Shown here piece by piece: positions 6,108 through 8,552 of a stretch of 8,552 bases of DNA; within the stretch, counting starts at the first letter, position 1, and each line of letters begins with the position of its first letter. Where the stretch lies: the NCBI GenBank assembly GCA_964478455.1, contig CAYZJD010000191.1:1-8552 (forward strand), written 5' to 3'. Below the pieces are notes generated by a model, which was given only the letters and a program-made list of their open reading frames with translations, was not told where the DNA came from and searched no databases. Origin of the DNA: CAYZJD01 sp964478455 (GTDB lineage: Bacteria > Acidobacteriota > Terriglobia > Bryobacterales > Bryobacteraceae). The position numbers and the translations under genes are program-made.

Positions 6108-8504
6108 CTATTGCCGCCGGTATCTCAGCGCGTAGACGGAAGCGGCCCCGGTGTCGCCACGGCCGCCAAGGACGAGCAGCACCAGGTCGCGCTTCGGGTC
6201 GTAGACCATCGCACGGTTCTGGCCCGCCGTCTGAGCAAGATCGGCTCCGGAGGCGAAGGGGATGGCGAGTTTTCGCCACGCGTTGTCCTCCGGAGTCCAG
6301 GCCCAGGTGTCGGATGGGCCGCCGTAGACGAGCAGGGTGTCCTGAGCCGGGATGTAGACGGCCTCGCGAGTGCTTCCGGGGGGCTCCGCCCCTGCGGGCG
6401 AGGCAACCTTCGGATCCAGGCGAGACCAGCGGCGCAGCTTCATGTCGAAGGCCCAGAGTTCGTTCCGCTTGTCGCCGCCGCCGTGCAGCAGGAGGCGGCC
6501 GCGCCGCGAGTCCCACGCCAGGCCGGTGATCTCGTAAAGGTTCTGCGGTGAAGGCTGGCCCCGGCTGAGCCGTTCCCAGCGGCCTGCCCGGTAGAGGAAG
6601 ACGGCGTTGTCCTCCGGCGGATCGGAAGCGCGCCACGGCAGCAAGTAGCCGGCGTCGTTCAACCGCGCGGGCCAGTTGACGGGCACGCCCATCACGCCAA
6701 GCGGCGTGGTGACGAGCGTATCGAGCCCGGCCGGGGCGGGCCCGGCGAGCTTCCACGTCTTGCGCTCGAGGTCATAGAGGAATGTCGCGAACCGGCGATA
6801 GGAGGACGGATCGCCGACCAGGGCATCCCTGGCGGCTCCGGTGAGCGACGGGAACGCGCGAAGCCAGTCCGGATCATAAGCCGAGGTGAGCCGGATGGGG
6901 CGCGCCATCACCAGTTGTTTTCCGACGGGATCGTAGGCGTAGATGCGGCGGCCGTGGTCTGTCCAGGGCCCGCTGGAGAAAGTCACTCCGGCAAGGCGCA
7001 CGCCGCTGTTCCACAGGCGTTCGGTGTACTCGGGCGAAGCTTCACCGAGCCAGGTGTGCTCGGCCACGTCGTATTGATCGACGTCGCTCCCCTCGTAACC
7101 GCAATGGCCTCCGCCCCAGTAGAGGATACGGCTCCGGTCCGTATCGAAGGTTGCCGAACCCCACGTGCGAGCCGGAGCGGTCCGCCCGGGGGCGTCCAGC
7201 AGGACCCATTGGCTTACGGGCAGATTCTGAAGCGTTTGCTCCTGTGCGCCACGACGGACGGCATCGGGCTCGGCGCCGCGCATTTCCTCCGGCGCCCGTT
7301 TCGGCATCGGCGCTTGCGGCTGCGCCTCTGTTTTTGCGGCAATCAGGCCGTCTCCTTCGATGCGATAGGCATAGGTGGTGCGGACGGGAAAGAGGATGTT
7401 GCACGTCATGCGGTCGTCCGGCTTCCTTGTGCTTGTCAGGAGCAGGATCAGCCGCTGCTCGGGCGCGATGTCCGCAGTCAGGTAGAAGCCGGCAGGCGCC
7501 TGGCCGGCGAGCCGCTGCCAGCGATCTCGCCCGGCGTCGTACCCCCACATGTCGGAGAGATCGGCGCGGTTGTAGCCGCCGCCTATGATCACGAGTCCGG
7601 TCTTCGGATCGTAGACGGTGAAGTGCCCCGCGCGGGGCGGCGGCGCTGCCGGAGCTTTCGATTCGCGCCAGGCTCTGGTCTCAAGATCGAACAGCCAGGT
7701 ATCGGCCAGATACGATCTCTGACCGTCGCCGCCGAACAAGACGAGCAGCCGGTTGCGGGTGTCGCACACAAGGCGCGTGTTCATCCGGGGCGGCGGCTGG
7801 CGAGGGAGCGGAAGCTCCCGCCAATCGCTATCGCGGATGCTGTAGATCCAGGTGCCCGTATAGCCGCGGACCGATCCATCGGGGCCTTGCTCGGCCACGT
7901 GGCCGCCGCCGAAGAGCAGCAGCTCGTCGTGCACGGGATCGTGGACAAGCGAGCCGCCTAACACGGGCGGCGGGGAGCGGCGCGGGCGGAGATCGGTCCA
8001 GCGGCGGCGCGTGATGTCGTACGCCGCGGTCAGCCCGCCGGTGAAGTAATAGAGCGTGTTGTTCGCGGGCCGATAGGCGACCTGATCGAAGACGATGTTG
8101 AGATCCGGGCGGGGAGCGCCTTCTTCTTCGTTGGTGGATCCGCGCATCAGTGTGCGCTCGCTGCCGGTAGTAATGCCGGAGTAGGTGCGCGGGATGTAGG
8201 CCAGCGGGAGCTTGCGGTTCCACTCACGCTCCCACTGCGGAGGCAAGTGGCTCATCCAGCGGCCTTCGCGAGGATCGAACGACACCATGTCGTATTCCGG
8301 CACTTCCATCAGCGGGTGCTCCTGAAGGAAGTTGGGGTTATCGTTCATGTAGCCCCAAAGGAAGAAACGTCCGGCCTCGGTGGCGTAACGGACGGCGCTT
8401 CCAGGCCGCGCGCCGGCCGGGTCTCGCGCGATCTCCACCCAGCGGTTCGGCGGCAGGTCCGCGGCGCCGAGCACTGCCGCGAACAGGAGTGGCAGGACCG
8501 GGCT
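6108..8504 (-). CDS. Secreted kelch-repeat protein, 5' end missing
   Basis: 798 residues are visible; the start codon is lost where adapter sequence begins. The first 15 residues (PVLPLLFAAVLGAA) are the hydrophobic core and cleavage region of a signal peptide, so only a few residues are missing. Kelch-type blades with a di-glycine followed by a W and an aromatic-rich strand recur: LLLFGGG (195-201), LLVLFGG (253-259), LVIIGGG (304-310), ILYWGGG (460-466), LLLHGGG (671-677), TLLVYGG (723-729) and LLVLGG (776-781). Two halves, about 20-390 and 430-798, each open with an RWVEI/QWVLLD-like strand and are joined by a Pro/Arg/Glu-rich linker, so this is probably two beta-propellers. Kelch propellers bind proteins or sugars or form parts of oxidases. 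No catalytic signature is visible, so the role is unknown. It precedes the kinase cluster on the same strand, 67 bases upstream, behind a weak terminator, so membership of the same operon is uncertain. Confidence 0.9.
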   Translation of the reverse strand, partial: SPVLPLLFAAVLGAADLPPNRWVEIARDPAGARPGSAVRYATEAGRFFLWGYMNDNPNFLQEHPLMEVPEYDMVSFDPREGRWMSHLPPQWEREWNRKLPLAYIPRTYSGITTGSERTLMRGSTNEEEGAPRPDLNIVFDQVAYRPANNTLYYFTGGLTAAYDITRRRWTDLRPRRSPPPVLGGSLVHDPVHDELLLFGGGHVAEQGPDGSVRGYTGTWIYSIRDSDWRELPLPRQPPPRMNTRLVCDTRNRLLVLFGGDGQRSYLADTWLFDLETRAWRESKAPAAPPPRAGHFTVYDPKTGLVIIGGGYNRADLSDMWGYDAGRDRWQRLAGQAPAGFYLTADIAPEQRLILLLTSTRKPDDRMTCNILFPVRTTYAYRIEGDGLIAAKTEAQPQAPMPKRAPEEMRGAEPDAVRRGAQEQTLQNLPVSQWVLLDAPGRTAPARTWGSATFDTDRSRILYWGGGHCGYEGSDVDQYDVAEHTWLGEASPEYTERLWNSGVRLAGVTFSSGPWTDHGRRIYAYDPVGKQLVMARPIRLTSAYDPDWLRAFPSLTGAARDALVGDPSSYRRFATFLYDLERKTWKLAGPAPAGLDTLVTTPLGVMGVPVNWPARLNDAGYLLPWRASDPPEDNAVFLYRAGRWERLSRGQPSPQNLYEITGLAWDSRRGRLLLHGGGDKRNELWAFDMKLRRWSRLDPKVASPAGAEPPGSTREAVYIPAQDTLLVYGGPSDTWAWTPEDNAWRKLAIPFASGADLAQTAGQNRAMVYDPKRDLVLLVLGGRGDTGAASVYALRYRRQ

Positions 8505-8552
8505 CTGTCTCTTATACACATCTCCGAGCCCACGAGACCGTACTAGATCTCG
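8505..8552. other. Illumina Nextera adapter and i7 index (sequencing artefact)
   Basis: Bases 8505-8523 are exactly the 19-base Tn5 mosaic end CTGTCTCTTATACACATCT. Bases 8524-8538 are the Nextera read-2 adapter CCGAGCCCACGAGAC. Bases 8539-8546 are CGTACTAG, which matches the Nextera i7 index N702. Bases 8547-8552 (ATCTCG) are the start of the P7 flank. The organism's DNA therefore ends at 8504. Peptides read through it (MYKRQ and MCIRDR on the minus strand, SLIHISEPTRP on the plus strand) are known signatures of untrimmed adapters in protein databases. Confidence 0.99.

Noticed and set aside
6915..7961. Long plus-strand open frame of 348 codons opposite the kelch gene
   Set aside because: It is antisense to a gene with clear kelch motifs, has no recognisable domain, and long antisense frames are common in high-GC DNA. 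The same applies to the plus-strand frames at 1352-2107, 2174-2926, 3084-3983, 3304-4125 and 5381-6088.
8345..8533. Short minus-strand frame starting with MGSEMCIRDR
   Set aside because: Its start lies in the Nextera adapter, this peptide is a known adapter artefact, and the rest is a shadow of the kelch gene.

Overview
The window is a high-GC bacterial segment that reads like an assembled contig. All five protein-coding genes lie on the minus strand, so transcription runs from right to left. GC-rich coding, a signal-peptide TPR protein, a large secreted kelch-type protein, several stand-alone histidine kinases and a CGCAGAG-type dispersed repeat together suggest Acidobacteriota (a Solibacter/Bryobacter-like lineage). 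That placement is an inference from gene style; no marker gene is present.

Layout in transcription order. (1) 8504-6108: a secreted kelch-repeat protein with two beta-propeller-like halves, cut off at its 5' end. (2) 6040-4625: a membrane histidine kinase with about six TM segments and a highly altered G2 box in its ATP lid. (3) 4538-3327: a soluble protein with an N-terminal receiver domain followed by a histidine kinase. (4) 3322-1355: a large membrane histidine kinase with an 8-9 TM N-terminus and a GAF-like domain. (5) 1358-147: an exported TPR protein that starts inside the stop codon of gene 4 (ATGA overlap). Genes 3-5 are packed as one operon. Genes 2 and 3 are separated by an 87-bp gap that holds a palindromic CGCAGAG repeat. 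A weak terminator-like hairpin lies between the kelch gene and gene 2.

Taken together, genes 2-4 look like a multi-kinase signalling module: two membrane sensors flank a cytoplasmic receiver-kinase that could integrate them. No DNA-binding response regulator or other output protein is in the window, so the pathway's output must lie elsewhere. The kelch and TPR proteins at the two edges are exported and could be periplasmic or surface partners, but nothing in the sequence proves this.

The last 48 bases (8505-8552) are not biological. They are the Illumina Nextera read-2 transposase adapter followed by an i7 index. The apparent start of the kelch gene inside this stretch is an artefact, and the true N-terminus is missing. 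I do not see a clearly new biological system. The most unusual real feature is the kinase trio with one degenerate ATP lid and no output regulator.
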